Source: CAZHWR01 sp964536085 | GTDB taxonomy: Bacteria > Bacillota > Clostridia > Oscillospirales > Ruminococcaceae | Length of the DNA: 64,000 nucleotides | Reading direction: 5' to 3' | Assembly (NCBI GenBank): GCA_964536085.1 | Contig: CAZHWR010000002.1 | Coordinates: 11,671-75,670 of the forward strand | The notes under the pieces: model-generated | Databases searched by the model: none | Told to the model about the DNA's origin: nothing | What the model saw: the letters and a program-made list of their open reading frames with translations, nothing else | In this document: positions 1 through 8,654 of the stretch, piece by piece | Layout: each line of letters begins with the position of its first letter | How positions within the stretch are numbered: the stretch's first letter is position 1 | Program-made: the position numbers and the translations under genes

Positions 1-612
1 CAGGGCATTTTGGACGACGGTCGTCCCGCGCTTTATATGGACGGCAAAAATTCAAGCGGACTGTATATGACGGAGATATTAGCGGCCGGCGATAACGGAC
101 TTGAAAATCTTCTGTACAGCGACGATTTGCTCATATCAAATCAAACGCTCAGGGATTCGATAACGATAGAGGACGTCAACGGCGACGATATTTACGAGAT
201 CCCGCAGAGCTATTATCTGGGCGACGACGAATATTCCCAGCAAAGGCTCACCGATTGGTACTACTACAAGGACGGTGAATTTGAAAAGGTGATGTCGTCG
301 TATGTAAATTCATCGGACGATTTTATCTTCAGTTTTCCGGAGGAGTGGGAATATAAAATCGGAGTGACTAAGGACGACCAGTCGCGGGAAACGAGTTTCA
401 TAGCCTATAAGGACGGCAAAAGCACCGGAAATGTGGTTTTGAAAATTATAACCATGAAAAAATCCGATGCGCAGTTGAACCCTCCTGAGGATTGCAGCGA
501 GATTAAATCAAACGGCCAGCTCGTTTATTACGCGTATGTTCCGCCGGATGTCCAGAGCAAATTTTCGCTTACATTGACGCAGATTAAAATAAATCTTATT
601 ACGACACGTTAG
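1..612 (+). CDS. C-terminal part of an unrecognised protein (5' end outside window)
   Basis: The reading frame is open at base 1 and stops at 610-612, so only about 203 C-terminal residues are visible. The sequence is acidic, rich in Asp, Tyr and Ser, with a segment ITIEDVNGDDIYEIP that resembles the calcium-loop VCBS/FG-GAP type repeats of exported proteins. I see no enzyme motif and no membrane segment in the visible part. The response-regulator gene follows after 32 bases, so it may be co-transcribed with the two-component pair and could be an exported protein linked to that signal, but this is inference. Function unknown. Confidence 0.7.
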   Translation, partial: QGILDDGRPALYMDGKNSSGLYMTEILAAGDNGLENLLYSDDLLISNQTLRDSITIEDVNGDDIYEIPQSYYLGDDEYSQQRLTDWYYYKDGEFEKVMSSYVNSSDDFIFSFPEEWEYKIGVTKDDQSRETSFIAYKDGKSTGNVVLKIITMKKSDAQLNPPEDCSEIKSNGQLVYYAYVPPDVQSKFSLTLTQIKINLITTR

Positions 613-644
613 TGATGATAAAGGCGCTTAAAGGAGAAAGCTTT

Positions 645-1334
645 ATGAAACGTATACTTGTTTGCGAGGATGAAGACGCAATACGCGATTTTGTGGTCAT
701 TAATCTTGAACGCGCGGGTTATAATGTTGTGGATGTGAATTGCGGCGAAGCGGCATTGGAGACCTTTGAACGCGAAAACGGCGGCTTTGACATAGTCCTG
801 CTCGACGTTATGATGCCCGGAATCGACGGATTTTCGGTATGCAAGGAGCTCAGAAAGAAAAGCCCTTCACTCGGCATAATAATGCTTACCGCGAAAACTC
901 AGGAAATGGATAAGGTGAGCGGGCTTATGCTAGGTGCGGACGATTATGTTACAAAGCCATTTTCGCCGTCCGAGCTGGTTGCAAGGGTCGACGCTGTTCA
1001 CCGCAGGGTAAATCTTTCCATGACGGAGGAAATAAACTGTATTAAATCGCGCGATTTTGAACTGGACACCCGCCAGAGAACGCTGAAAAAAAGCGGCAGG
1101 GTCATCGAACTCACGCAGGTTGAGTACCAGATAATGGAGCTTTTTTTGAAAAACATAAACGTAGCTTTGGCAAGGCAGAAGATATTAAAGACCATTTGGG
1201 GAGAAAACTATTTCGGCGACATTAAAATCGTCGATGTCAATATCAGACGGCTTCGTATGAAAATAGAAGACGAGCCGTCTAATCCGAAATATATTCACAC
1301 TATTTGGGGATATGGTTATAAATGGGAAGGCTGA
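645..1334 (+). CDS. OmpR/PhoB-family response regulator
   Basis: A 229-residue two-domain regulator. The receiver domain (about 1-120) has the acidic pair E8/D9, the phospho-acceptor D54 in LLDVMMPG, and K104 in VTKPFSP. The C-terminal half is a winged-helix DNA-binding domain with the usual ending around YIHTIWGYGYKWEG. The ATG at 645 is preferred over a GTG at 612 because AAGGAG lies at 631-636 with normal spacing and the receiver domain begins directly after it. The gene overlaps the downstream histidine kinase by 13 bases, indicating translational coupling. It should act in the cytoplasm as a phosphorylation-dependent transcription factor; its target genes cannot be read from this window. 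Confidence 0.93.
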   Translation: MKRILVCEDEDAIRDFVVINLERAGYNVVDVNCGEAALETFERENGGFDIVLLDVMMPGIDGFSVCKELRKKSPSLGIIMLTAKTQEMDKVSGLMLGADDYVTKPFSPSELVARVDAVHRRVNLSMTEEINCIKSRDFELDTRQRTLKKSGRVIELTQVEYQIMELFLKNINVALARQKILKTIWGENYFGDIKIVDVNIRRLRMKIEDEPSNPKYIHTIWGYGYKWEG

Positions 1335-2800
1335 AATTTTTTGAGATACGATCAAACTCCTTTTTCAAAAAAAGCAGTATAGGTAAGCGTTGGGCGGTAA
1401 ACGGAGTGGGTATTATCGTTATCGTTATGATACTGCTTATCATAGGATTTTCAGTAGCTGTAAAAAGCGTTTATTACAGCTCTGCAAAGCAGTCGCTTAA
1501 ATCGACTGCGGAGGTGACGTCACGCCTTGTTACGGGAACTTCAAGCAATATGAGCGTTTCTGAAGAGGTCAGAAACGTTATTGAAAACTTTGAGGACAAA
1601 GATAAAATGCTTATTATGGCTATAGACTGTGACGGAAGGGCGTCGCTTAATTCCCGCGGATTTTCAAGCTATTCGAGCTTTTCAATGGACGATTATGACC
1701 GCGCGCTTTCGTCGGCAGACGGCGTTGGAGTTTACGAGGGCAGGCTTTCAAACGGCGAAAAAGTTATTGCGGTCACTATACTGTTGCCTGTTACAAGCAG
1801 TGAATATTCAGCGCTGAGATTTGTTACGTCAACAAGGCTTATCGACGCGAACGTTTTAAAGATCAATCTGATATTTGTTCTTATTTGCGTTGTGATAATG
1901 CTGTGCGTTTTGATTTCAGGCGGATATTTTATCAATTCGATAGTTATCCCGGTTAAGAAAATAGGAGCTGCGGCAAAGCGTATCGCAACGGGAGATTATC
2001 AAACGAGGATAATTAAAAACAGCGACGACGAGCTCGGAGAGCTCTGCGACACGATAAACGACATGGCGGAGCAGCTCGCTATTACAGACAAGGTGCAAAA
2101 TGAGTTTATATCGTCGGTTTCTCATGAGCTTCGCACACCTCTTACGGCGATAAAGGGCTGGGGCGAGACTCTGCAGATGACGACCGTTCAGGACACTGAA
2201 ACCATCCGAAAGGGAATGAGGGTAATCATCAGTGAAACCGAAAGGCTCTCTCAGATGGTTGAGGAACTGCTCGATTTTTCGCGTTTGCAAAGCGGAAGCT
2301 TCAAGATGAACAAAGACAAGATGGATGTTTTGGCGGAGCTTGGCGAAGCGGTTTTGGTGTATGCCGAGCGTGCAAAGCGCGATGAAATAGAGCTTAGTTA
2401 CAACGAGCCTGTGATGATGCCGTTTGTATACGGCGACAAAAACAGGATAAAACAGGTATTTATCAATGTTATAGACAACGCTATAAAATATTCCGACGCA
2501 GGCGGAAAGGTGCGAGTTTCAGTTGAAGCGGACGATTCGTTTGTGATGATTACCATTCAGGATTCGGGATGCGGAATAAGCGAAACCGATCTGCCGCATA
2601 TAACCGAAAAATTTTTCAAAGCCAACCATTCAAGGCGCGGCTCGGGAGTAGGGCTTGCGGTGGCGAACGATATTATAAATCAGCATGACGGCGAGATGAT
2701 TTTTGAAAGTGCCGAGGGAATCGGTACAACGGTTAGGATCAAGCTGCCGATAATGCAGGAGATAAAACAAGCGGATATTCAGGAAGAGCAAGAGATATAA
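1322..2800 (+). CDS. PhoR/ResE-like membrane sensor histidine kinase
   Basis: 492 residues. A membrane segment near residues 28-48 and another near 178-202 flank an extracytoplasmic sensor domain of about 130 residues. A HAMP linker follows, then the HisKA dimerisation domain with phosphorylated H268 in SSVSHELRTPLTAI, and a C-terminal HATPase domain with N box (FINVIDNAIKYS), G1 (DSGCGI) and G2 (GSGVGLAV) motifs. This is the standard kinase partner for the overlapping upstream regulator. The sensor domain is not one I can name, so the ligand is unknown. The acidic tail after the ATPase domain (QADIQEEQEI) looks unstructured. Confidence 0.93.
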   Translation: MGRLKFFEIRSNSFFKKSSIGKRWAVNGVGIIVIVMILLIIGFSVAVKSVYYSSAKQSLKSTAEVTSRLVTGTSSNMSVSEEVRNVIENFEDKDKMLIMAIDCDGRASLNSRGFSSYSSFSMDDYDRALSSADGVGVYEGRLSNGEKVIAVTILLPVTSSEYSALRFVTSTRLIDANVLKINLIFVLICVVIMLCVLISGGYFINSIVIPVKKIGAAAKRIATGDYQTRIIKNSDDELGELCDTINDMAEQLAITDKVQNEFISSVSHELRTPLTAIKGWGETLQMTTVQDTETIRKGMRVIISETERLSQMVEELLDFSRLQSGSFKMNKDKMDVLAELGEAVLVYAERAKRDEIELSYNEPVMMPFVYGDKNRIKQVFINVIDNAIKYSDAGGKVRVSVEADDSFVMITIQDSGCGISETDLPHITEKFFKANHSRRGSGVGLAVANDIINQHDGEMIFESAEGIGTTVRIKLPIMQEIKQADIQEEQEI

Positions 2801-2836
2801 GCCTGTGTGCTTTATTTGCGGAAAGGTCATGGTAAA

Positions 2837-3808
2837 ATGGAAGGAAAAAAGCTGCCTCAGATAAAAAGTAAGGTGGGCGGTCAGGCGATAATCGAGGGCG
2901 TTATGATGCGCGGACTTGACAAAGTGGCTATGGCTGTAAGAAAAGAATCAGGCGAGATAGTCAAGGAATCGTGGGCGGTCGCTGATTTAAAGAACAAAAA
3001 GTGGTATAATAAGATTCCTCTTATACGCGGGATTTTCAGCCTTGTTGAATCTGTAACGCTCGGATATAAATGCTTGATGAAATCCGCTTCTTATATCGAT
3101 ATAGAAGACGATGATGAAGAACCTTCTGAATTTGAAAAAAAGCTTATGGGACTTTTGGGCGATAAACTGATGGGCGTTATTTCCGCTATAGGAATGATAC
3201 TCGGCGTTGGAATTGCGGTCGTGTTGTTCATGTTTTTGCCGGCGCTTGCGGCAAAGGGCGTGAATGCGCTGTTTGTTTCGGCGGCGGGAATCGATATCGG
3301 GGCATTTAAGGCTGTTATCGAGGGTGTTATTAAAATTGCCATTTTCATTATATACCTCGCGCTTGTGTCGCAGATGAAAGATATCAAACGGCTGTTTATG
3401 TACCACGGCGCGGAGCATAAGTCTATAGCCTGTTATGAAGCGGGGGAAGAGTTGACTCCGGAAAATGCTAAGAGATTTACACGCTTCCATCCGAGGTGCG
3501 GAACAAGCTTTCTGCTTATAGTGCTGATTATAAGCATACTTATTTTTATGTGGGTAACGTGGGATTCTCTCGCGATACGTGTTGCGCTGAAGATAATTCT
3601 GCTTCCTGTCGTCATAGGAGCCGCATATGAGATTATTCGGCTTGCGGGCAAGTACGACAATATTGTCACCAGAATAATTTCGGCTCCGGGGCTTGCGCTG
3701 CAGCGCATTACCACCCGAGAGCCTGACGAAAGTATGCTGGAGGTCGCGATTGCGGCGCTCACAGACGCGCTTCCTGAAAACCGCGAGGACGACAGATGGG
3801 ATATATGA
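2837..3808 (+). CDS. yqhQ: YqhQ-like DUF1385 membrane protein
   Basis: 323 residues, recognised by the family signature VGGQAIIEGVMMRG near the N-terminus and by FHPRCGTSFL and YHGAEHK further on. Several hydrophobic segments (about residues 115-140, 160-185, 225-250 and 255-275) predict a multi-span membrane protein. The conserved His, Cys and Glu residues suggest metal binding or enzymatic activity, but the family has no firmly established biochemical role that I know of. ATG 2837 is chosen over an upstream GTG at 2807 because GAAAGG sits 5' of it and the signature then lies at the usual distance. The last 13 bases overlap prmC. In many clostridia yqhQ-prmC is followed by prfA; here recA follows instead. 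Confidence 0.88.
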   Translation: MEGKKLPQIKSKVGGQAIIEGVMMRGLDKVAMAVRKESGEIVKESWAVADLKNKKWYNKIPLIRGIFSLVESVTLGYKCLMKSASYIDIEDDDEEPSEFEKKLMGLLGDKLMGVISAIGMILGVGIAVVLFMFLPALAAKGVNALFVSAAGIDIGAFKAVIEGVIKIAIFIIYLALVSQMKDIKRLFMYHGAEHKSIACYEAGEELTPENAKRFTRFHPRCGTSFLLIVLIISILIFMWVTWDSLAIRVALKIILLPVVIGAAYEIIRLAGKYDNIVTRIISAPGLALQRITTREPDESMLEVAIAALTDALPENREDDRWDI

Positions 3809-4626
3809 CCCTCGGAGAGCTGTATTCAAGTATAAAATCAGAGCTTAACGCAAACGAAGCGGCGGCTTTAATCGGGCATTTTATCGGTGCAAGCCGCGCC
3901 GATATCGCTGTGAATCCGTTAAAGCCGGTGGCTGAAAAGCAGCGCGCTGATATTCAAAACGCCGTCCGCCGCAGAAAGAAGGGCGAGCCGCTTCAGTACA
4001 TAATCGGGTGCTGGGAGTTTTACGGAGGAGAATTTTTTGTCGGTGAAGGCGTTTTGATTCCCAGGCAGGACACCGAAACGCTGTGCGACCAAGCGCTGGA
4101 TATTTTGCCGCACGGGGCAAAGGTGCTGGATTTGTGCGCGGGCAGCGGCTGTATAGCCGTAACGCTGAAAGCCGAGCGGGAGGATTTGACTGTTTATGCC
4201 GTTGAAAAATATCCCGCAGCGTTTGGGTATTTAAAAAAGAATATATCGCACAACAGAGTTGATGTTAAAGCGTTTGGGGCGGACGCGCTCTACCCGGAAA
4301 ATCTGCCGGATGATTTTTATGATTTTGATATGATTGTTTCAAATCCGCCGTATTTGACGGCTGACGATATGAAATCGCTTCAGACAGAGGTGGAGTTTGA
4401 ACCTGAAACCGCACTGTACGGCGGAGATAACGGACTTTATTTCTATGAACAGCTTACCCGGATTTGGAAAGGCAGGCTAAAATCGGGCGGAGTGCTGATG
4501 TATGAAATCGGAGCGGGGCAGGAAAACGCCGTAGAAAGTATATTAAAGCAAAACAGATTTGAAAACGGTTGCCATAAACGCGATATATGTGGTATAATCA
4601 GAGTGGTTTACGGAGTAAAAAAATAA
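3796..4626 (+). CDS. prmC: Release factor glutamine methyltransferase PrmC (HemK)
   Basis: 276 residues. PrmC N-methylates the glutamine of the GGQ motif in class I peptide release factors, using S-adenosylmethionine, and so improves translation termination. The N-terminal helical domain (about 1-80) is followed by a Rossmann-type methyltransferase with motif I VLDLCAGSGCIA and the glutamine-binding SNPPYLT motif near residue 182. Length is normal. The start overlaps the end of yqhQ, so the two are coupled. The usual neighbour prfA, its substrate gene, is not in the window. A promoter for recA lies inside its last 60 bases. Confidence 0.94.
   Translation: MGYMTLGELYSSIKSELNANEAAALIGHFIGASRADIAVNPLKPVAEKQRADIQNAVRRRKKGEPLQYIIGCWEFYGGEFFVGEGVLIPRQDTETLCDQALDILPHGAKVLDLCAGSGCIAVTLKAEREDLTVYAVEKYPAAFGYLKKNISHNRVDVKAFGADALYPENLPDDFYDFDMIVSNPPYLTADDMKSLQTEVEFEPETALYGGDNGLYFYEQLTRIWKGRLKSGGVLMYEIGAGQENAVESILKQNRFENGCHKRDICGIIRVVYGVKK
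4569..4598 (+). promoter_or_regulatory. Probable sigma-70 type promoter for recA
   Basis: TTGCCA at 4569-4574 and a perfect TATAAT at 4593-4598 are separated by 18 bases. It lies within the 3' end of prmC and would start a transcript about 40 bases before recA. No GAAC-N4-GTTC LexA box of the Firmicute type is visible between this promoter and the recA start. Confidence 0.6.
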
Positions 4627-4645
4627 TCGAAAGGATATAGATATT

Positions 4646-5809
4646 ATGGCTCAGAGTAAGAATACAAAACAGCCGGTAACGAGGGTTGCCGATTCAGAAA
4701 AGAAAAAGGCGCTTGAATTTGCAATAGCGCAGATCGAAAAACAGTTCGGCGCAGGTTCGATAATGAAGCTCGGACAGGCGAACAACATGAAGGTGGACGC
4801 TATCCCGACCGGCTCCTTGGGGCTTGACATCGCGCTTGGAATCGGCGGAGTGCCTAAAGGAAGGATCGTTGAAGTATACGGTCCCGAATCCTCGGGTAAA
4901 ACCACTGTTGCGCTTCAGATTGTGGCGCAGGCGCAAAAGCTGGGCGGAGAAGCCGCGTTTATCGACGTTGAGCATGCGCTCGACCCGATATACGCTTCTG
5001 CTTTGGGCGTTGATATCGATTCTCTTTTGGTGTCCCAGCCGGATACCGGCGAGCAGGCGCTTGAAATTGCAGAAGCGCTCGCGCGTTCAGGCGCTATCGA
5101 CGTTTTGGTGCTCGACTCGGTCGCCGCTATGGTAACCAAGGCGGAAATCGAGGGCGAGATGGGCGACACTCACGTCGGCTTGCAGGCAAGGCTGATGAGT
5201 CAGGCTTTAAGAAAGCTCACGAGTGTGGTTTCAAAGTCAGGCTGCGTTGCGATATTCATAAATCAGGTACGTGAAAAAATCGGCGTGATTTACGGGAACC
5301 CCGAGGTAACTCCGGGAGGACGCGCGCTGAAATTTTATTCGTCCGTCCGAATCGAAGTACGCCGCGGCGAAGCGATAAAAAACGGAACTGATGTTTTGGG
5401 CAACAGGACAAAGTGTAAGGTCGTTAAAAATAAGGTTGCTCCGCCGTTTAAGGAGTGCGAATTTGACATTATGTACGGCGAGGGCATTTCCCAGGTCGGC
5501 GAAATTCTCGACTATGCCGTATCTCTTGATATAGTCAACAAAAGCGGCGCGTGGTTCAGCTATAAAGGCGAGCGGCTTGGTCAGGGACGCGACCGTGTTA
5601 AGGATATTTTGAAAGAAAATACCGAGCTTTGCGAGGAAATTAAAAAGCAGGTGCTTGAAAACGCAGACAAGCTTATTATGGCGTCCAAAAAGGCAAAAAA
5701 GGCGGCGGGAATAGCGGCAGAAGCTTCGGCTGCGGTATCCGCGCATGCGGACTTGGCGGCAAAGGAAGCGTCGGTAGACGTAGAGCCGGATGAAAAAGAC
5801 TTTAAGTAA
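4646..5809 (+). CDS. recA: Recombinase RecA
   Basis: 387 residues. RecA forms the ATP-dependent filament on single-stranded DNA for homologous recombination and SOS induction. The Walker A motif GPESSGKT is at 79-86, the Walker B region is VLVLDSVAAMV, and the L2-region signature NQVREKIGV is present. The C-terminal tail is long, rich in Ala and Lys, then acidic, as is common in clostridia. An AAAGGA ribosome site precedes ATG 4646. recX follows only two bases after the stop, so the inhibitor RecX is made from the same transcript. A dedicated promoter is seen in the end of prmC. Confidence 0.98.
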   Translation: MAQSKNTKQPVTRVADSEKKKALEFAIAQIEKQFGAGSIMKLGQANNMKVDAIPTGSLGLDIALGIGGVPKGRIVEVYGPESSGKTTVALQIVAQAQKLGGEAAFIDVEHALDPIYASALGVDIDSLLVSQPDTGEQALEIAEALARSGAIDVLVLDSVAAMVTKAEIEGEMGDTHVGLQARLMSQALRKLTSVVSKSGCVAIFINQVREKIGVIYGNPEVTPGGRALKFYSSVRIEVRRGEAIKNGTDVLGNRTKCKVVKNKVAPPFKECEFDIMYGEGISQVGEILDYAVSLDIVNKSGAWFSYKGERLGQGRDRVKDILKENTELCEEIKKQVLENADKLIMASKKAKKAAGIAAEASAAVSAHADLAAKEASVDVEPDEKDFK

Positions 5810-5811
5810 AG

Positions 5812-6426
5812 ATGACCGTTACTAAAATAGAAAAAAATAAAGGAACGCGGTACACTGTGTTTGTGGACGGGGAGTATTTTTATATCCTCGATTCGGAAAT
5901 TATAGCGCAGTATTCGCTGAGGGTCGGAAGCGTTTGCACGCCTGAGCTTTTGGAGGAAATACTGCTTTGCGCCCAGCGCCGAAAGGCAAAAGAACGCGCG
6001 CTTTATCTGCTCGAATACCGCGACCATTCGTATGCAGAGCTTGTAAAAAAGCTGGAAAAATCGGTGGATCATGAAATTGCTGTTGAAACTGCCGATAAAA
6101 TGGTAAGCTACGGATTTATAAACGACGAACACTATTGCAGGCGCTTAGCGCACGATTATATGACTGTCAAGCGATGGGGAGCATACAGGGTGCGGTCAGA
6201 ACTTTTCAAAAAGGGATTTTCGCGTGAGCTTATCGACTCATCGTTGGACGAATGCTTTGAAACGATCGACATTTATAAAATTATCCGTGAGCTTATCGAA
6301 AAAAAGTATTTGAAATACCTCACCGATGCAAAAGGAATTAAAAAAACGACCGATGCGCTTGTAAGGCTCGGTCACAGCTATTCGGATGTTAAAGAGGTTA
6401 TTTCGGAATACACCGATGAAATTTAA
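5812..6426 (+). CDS. recX: Regulatory protein RecX
   Basis: 204 residues. RecX binds inside RecA filaments and limits their growth. The sequence shows the expected tandem three-helix repeats, with signatures RALYLLEYRDHSYAEL and the next repeat around ALVRLGHSYSDVKEVI near the C-terminus. The start is two bases after the recA stop, so translation is probably coupled and depends on reinitiation; no separate strong ribosome site is seen. Length is usual for Firmicute RecX. Confidence 0.92.
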   Translation: MTVTKIEKNKGTRYTVFVDGEYFYILDSEIIAQYSLRVGSVCTPELLEEILLCAQRRKAKERALYLLEYRDHSYAELVKKLEKSVDHEIAVETADKMVSYGFINDEHYCRRLAHDYMTVKRWGAYRVRSELFKKGFSRELIDSSLDECFETIDIYKIIRELIEKKYLKYLTDAKGIKKTTDALVRLGHSYSDVKEVISEYTDEI

Positions 6427-6490
6427 CCGATTATACACGGTGTGGAGAACATAGGAAGGAGTCCCGTTTTCGGCGGGGTTTGTGAAATTT

Positions 6491-7816
6491 ATGGCGGCAA
6501 AGGTTGGAATGGTTTCGCTCGGATGCCCTAAAAATCAGGTTGACGCGGAAATGCTGCTCGGAAAAATTAAAGAGCACGGTTATGAACTGACTGCGGACGC
6601 GGCTTTGGCGGATGTTGTTATCATAAATACCTGCGGCTTTATCGAAAGCGCAAAGCAGGAATCTATAGACAATATTCTTGAGTTTTGCGAGCTTAAAAAG
6701 GAAGGACGCATAAAGGCGATAATTGTAACCGGATGTCTGGCTGAGCGCTACCGCGACGATATTATGAAAGAGATACCCGAAGCCGACGCTGTTGTCGGAA
6801 TAGGTGCAAATTCCAATATCGGCGAGGTTATTGACAAGGCGTTAGGCGGGGATAAGTTCGGTATTTACAAGGATAAGGAACGGCTTCCCATGTGCGGGGA
6901 AAGAGTGCTTTCAACACTGCCGTTTTACGCGTATATTAAAATCGCCGAGGGGTGCTCGAACAACTGCACCTACTGCGCCATACCGTCTATCCGCGGTAAG
7001 TTCCGTTCGCGCGATATGGAGGATGTTTTAAGCGAGGCAAGATTGCTTGCTCAAAAAGGAGTCAAAGAGCTTGTCGTTGTGGCGCAGGACACAACTCGTT
7101 ACGGCGAGGATTTGTACGGAGAGCCGTCGCTCGCAAAGCTGCTCGACGCGCTGTGCGGTATCGAGGGGCTTGAATGGATAAGAGTGCTTTACTGTTATCC
7201 CGAAAGGATAACCGACGATATGATAGACGTGATTGCAAGGCAGGATAAAATCTGCAAATACATAGATATTCCGATTCAACACTGCAACGACAGGATTTTA
7301 AAACTGATGAACAGAAAAAGCGATAAAAAATCGCTTGAAGCCTTGGTTAAAAAGCTGAGGGAGCGTGTTCCCGGCATTGTGATTCGAACGACTCTTATAG
7401 CCGGATTTCCGAGCGAAAGCGAGGAGGAGTTCGAGGAACTTTGCGAGTTCGTCAATGAAATGAAATTCGACCGTTTGGGTTGTTTTGCATATTCAGCCGA
7501 GGAGTCCACTCCCGCCGCTAAAATGGACGGTCAGCTTGACGACGACGTCAAATCGCACCGCGCCGAAACCGTGATGGAGCATCAGATGTTCATCGCTCGG
7601 CAGCGCAGTGAATCGCTCGTCGGCAAAACGCTGAAAACTGTCATTGAAGGATACGACAAATACGCAAAAATTTATTTCGGCAGAAGCTATGCGGACGCCC
7701 CTGATATAGACGGCAAGGTTTTCTTCTCGTCCGGCAGTCCGCTTAAAATCGGGAATTTTGTAAATGTTTTGGCGCAGGAAGTGCTTGATTACGACATTGT
7801 GGGAAAGGTAATATGA
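6491..7816 (+). CDS. rimO: Ribosomal protein S12 methylthiotransferase RimO
   Basis: 441 residues. RimO is a radical-SAM enzyme that adds a methylthio group to an aspartate of ribosomal protein S12. The N-terminal UPF0004 domain begins with the RimO-specific VSLGCPKNQVDAE. The radical SAM cluster motif is CSNNCTYCAIPSIRG, and a TRAM RNA-binding domain ends the protein. ATG 6491 gives the usual family N-terminus; a GTG at 6482 in frame is an alternative. The purine-rich AGGAAGGAG at 6453-6461 is far from either start, and a small CCCG/CGGG hairpin lies between, so the initiation signal is atypical. It may be co-transcribed with recA-recX. Confidence 0.95.
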   Translation: MAAKVGMVSLGCPKNQVDAEMLLGKIKEHGYELTADAALADVVIINTCGFIESAKQESIDNILEFCELKKEGRIKAIIVTGCLAERYRDDIMKEIPEADAVVGIGANSNIGEVIDKALGGDKFGIYKDKERLPMCGERVLSTLPFYAYIKIAEGCSNNCTYCAIPSIRGKFRSRDMEDVLSEARLLAQKGVKELVVVAQDTTRYGEDLYGEPSLAKLLDALCGIEGLEWIRVLYCYPERITDDMIDVIARQDKICKYIDIPIQHCNDRILKLMNRKSDKKSLEALVKKLRERVPGIVIRTTLIAGFPSESEEEFEELCEFVNEMKFDRLGCFAYSAEESTPAAKMDGQLDDDVKSHRAETVMEHQMFIARQRSESLVGKTLKTVIEGYDKYAKIYFGRSYADAPDIDGKVFFSSGSPLKIGNFVNVLAQEVLDYDIVGKVI

Positions 7817-7932
7817 ATTAAAGCGGGATGTTATATTTGAAATGATTGTTCTGATTTTACTTTCCACATAGTGATATCTGTGTTCGAAGGCATATCTGCC
7901 GCATAATGTGTGTTTGGTAAGTCGCTTATTAC

Positions 7933-7975
7933 CGGCGGCATATGCCGCCGCATTGCGCTTTAAGCGCAATGCGGC
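7933..7975. repeat. Two overlapping, mutually exclusive perfect hairpins between rimO and pgsA
   Basis: Bases 7933-7950 form a perfect 18-bp palindrome centred on GGCGGCATATGCCGCC. Bases 7947-7960 and 7962-7975 form a second perfect inverted repeat of 14 bp (left arm GCCGCATTGCGCTT) with a one-base centre. They share 7947-7950, so both cannot form fully at once. No T-run follows, so this is not a plain intrinsic terminator. The rest of 7817-8017 holds nothing else I can support. Confidence 0.7.
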
Positions 7976-8017
7976 AGTAAAATATTGTATGTTTAATTTT
8001 GAAAGGCTGCATATATT

Positions 8018-8581
8018 ATGAATACACCGAATAAGTTTACTTTACTCAGAGCCTTTTTGGTGCCTTTTTTTATATTGTTTTTGTTTTGGAATGCTTTGCC
8101 GCTTAATTTTTTGTGGGCTCTTGTGATTTTTATCGCCGCAAGCATTACCGACGCGCTCGACGGATATTTAGCCCGCAAGCATGATCTTGTTACAACATTC
8201 GGCAAATTTTTAGACCCTATTGCGGATAAAATATTGGTGGTTTCCGCGCTTATCTCGTTTGTCGAGCTTGATTTCTGCTCTGCTGTAGCGGTTATAATAA
8301 TAATAGCGCGGGAGTTTATTGTAACTTCGGTACGGCTCGCCGCGGCGGACAGCGGTAAAGTAATAGCGGCCGCTTTTTCAGGAAAGCTGAAAACCGCGTT
8401 TACAATGATTGCGATTTGCGCGGTTTTGATAATGCAGATCCTTGTTTCTGCGTCGTTGTTGGACTCTGTCTTTGCGAAAACCGCAGGTGAGGTTTTGATA
8501 TGGATCGCCGCGGCATTAACGGTTTTTTCGGGGATTGAATATATTGTTAAAAACAGGGAATGTATCAATACGACTAAATAA
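8018..8581 (+). CDS. pgsA: CDP-diacylglycerol-glycerol-3-phosphate 3-phosphatidyltransferase PgsA
   Basis: 187 residues. PgsA makes phosphatidylglycerolphosphate from CDP-diacylglycerol and glycerol-3-phosphate, the committed step to phosphatidylglycerol and cardiolipin, in the cytoplasmic membrane. The CDP-alcohol phosphotransferase signature D-x2-DG-x2-AR-x8-G-x3-D-x3-D is clear in DALDGYLARKHDLVTTFGK and the following FLDPIADK. Four to five hydrophobic spans are visible. ATG 8018 follows GAAAGG at about 8000. In many Firmicutes pgsA follows rimO, as here. Confidence 0.95.
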   Translation: MNTPNKFTLLRAFLVPFFILFLFWNALPLNFLWALVIFIAASITDALDGYLARKHDLVTTFGKFLDPIADKILVVSALISFVELDFCSAVAVIIIIAREFIVTSVRLAAADSGKVIAAAFSGKLKTAFTMIAICAVLIMQILVSASLLDSVFAKTAGEVLIWIAAALTVFSGIEYIVKNRECINTTK

Positions 8582-8654
8582 CAGGGGTTGCATTTTTGTT
8601 TTTGTTGTGTTAATTTAATATTGCACACATTTGGTGTTACTTGAAGAGTAGCCA

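Noticed and set aside
2987..3829. Long minus-strand open frame opposite yqhQ
   Set aside because: It is the mirror of a well-supported gene, has no homology, and its composition follows the codon pattern of the opposite strand.
4599..4645. LexA/SOS box upstream of recA
   Set aside because: No GAAC-N4-GTTC or similar palindrome is present between the promoter and the start codon.
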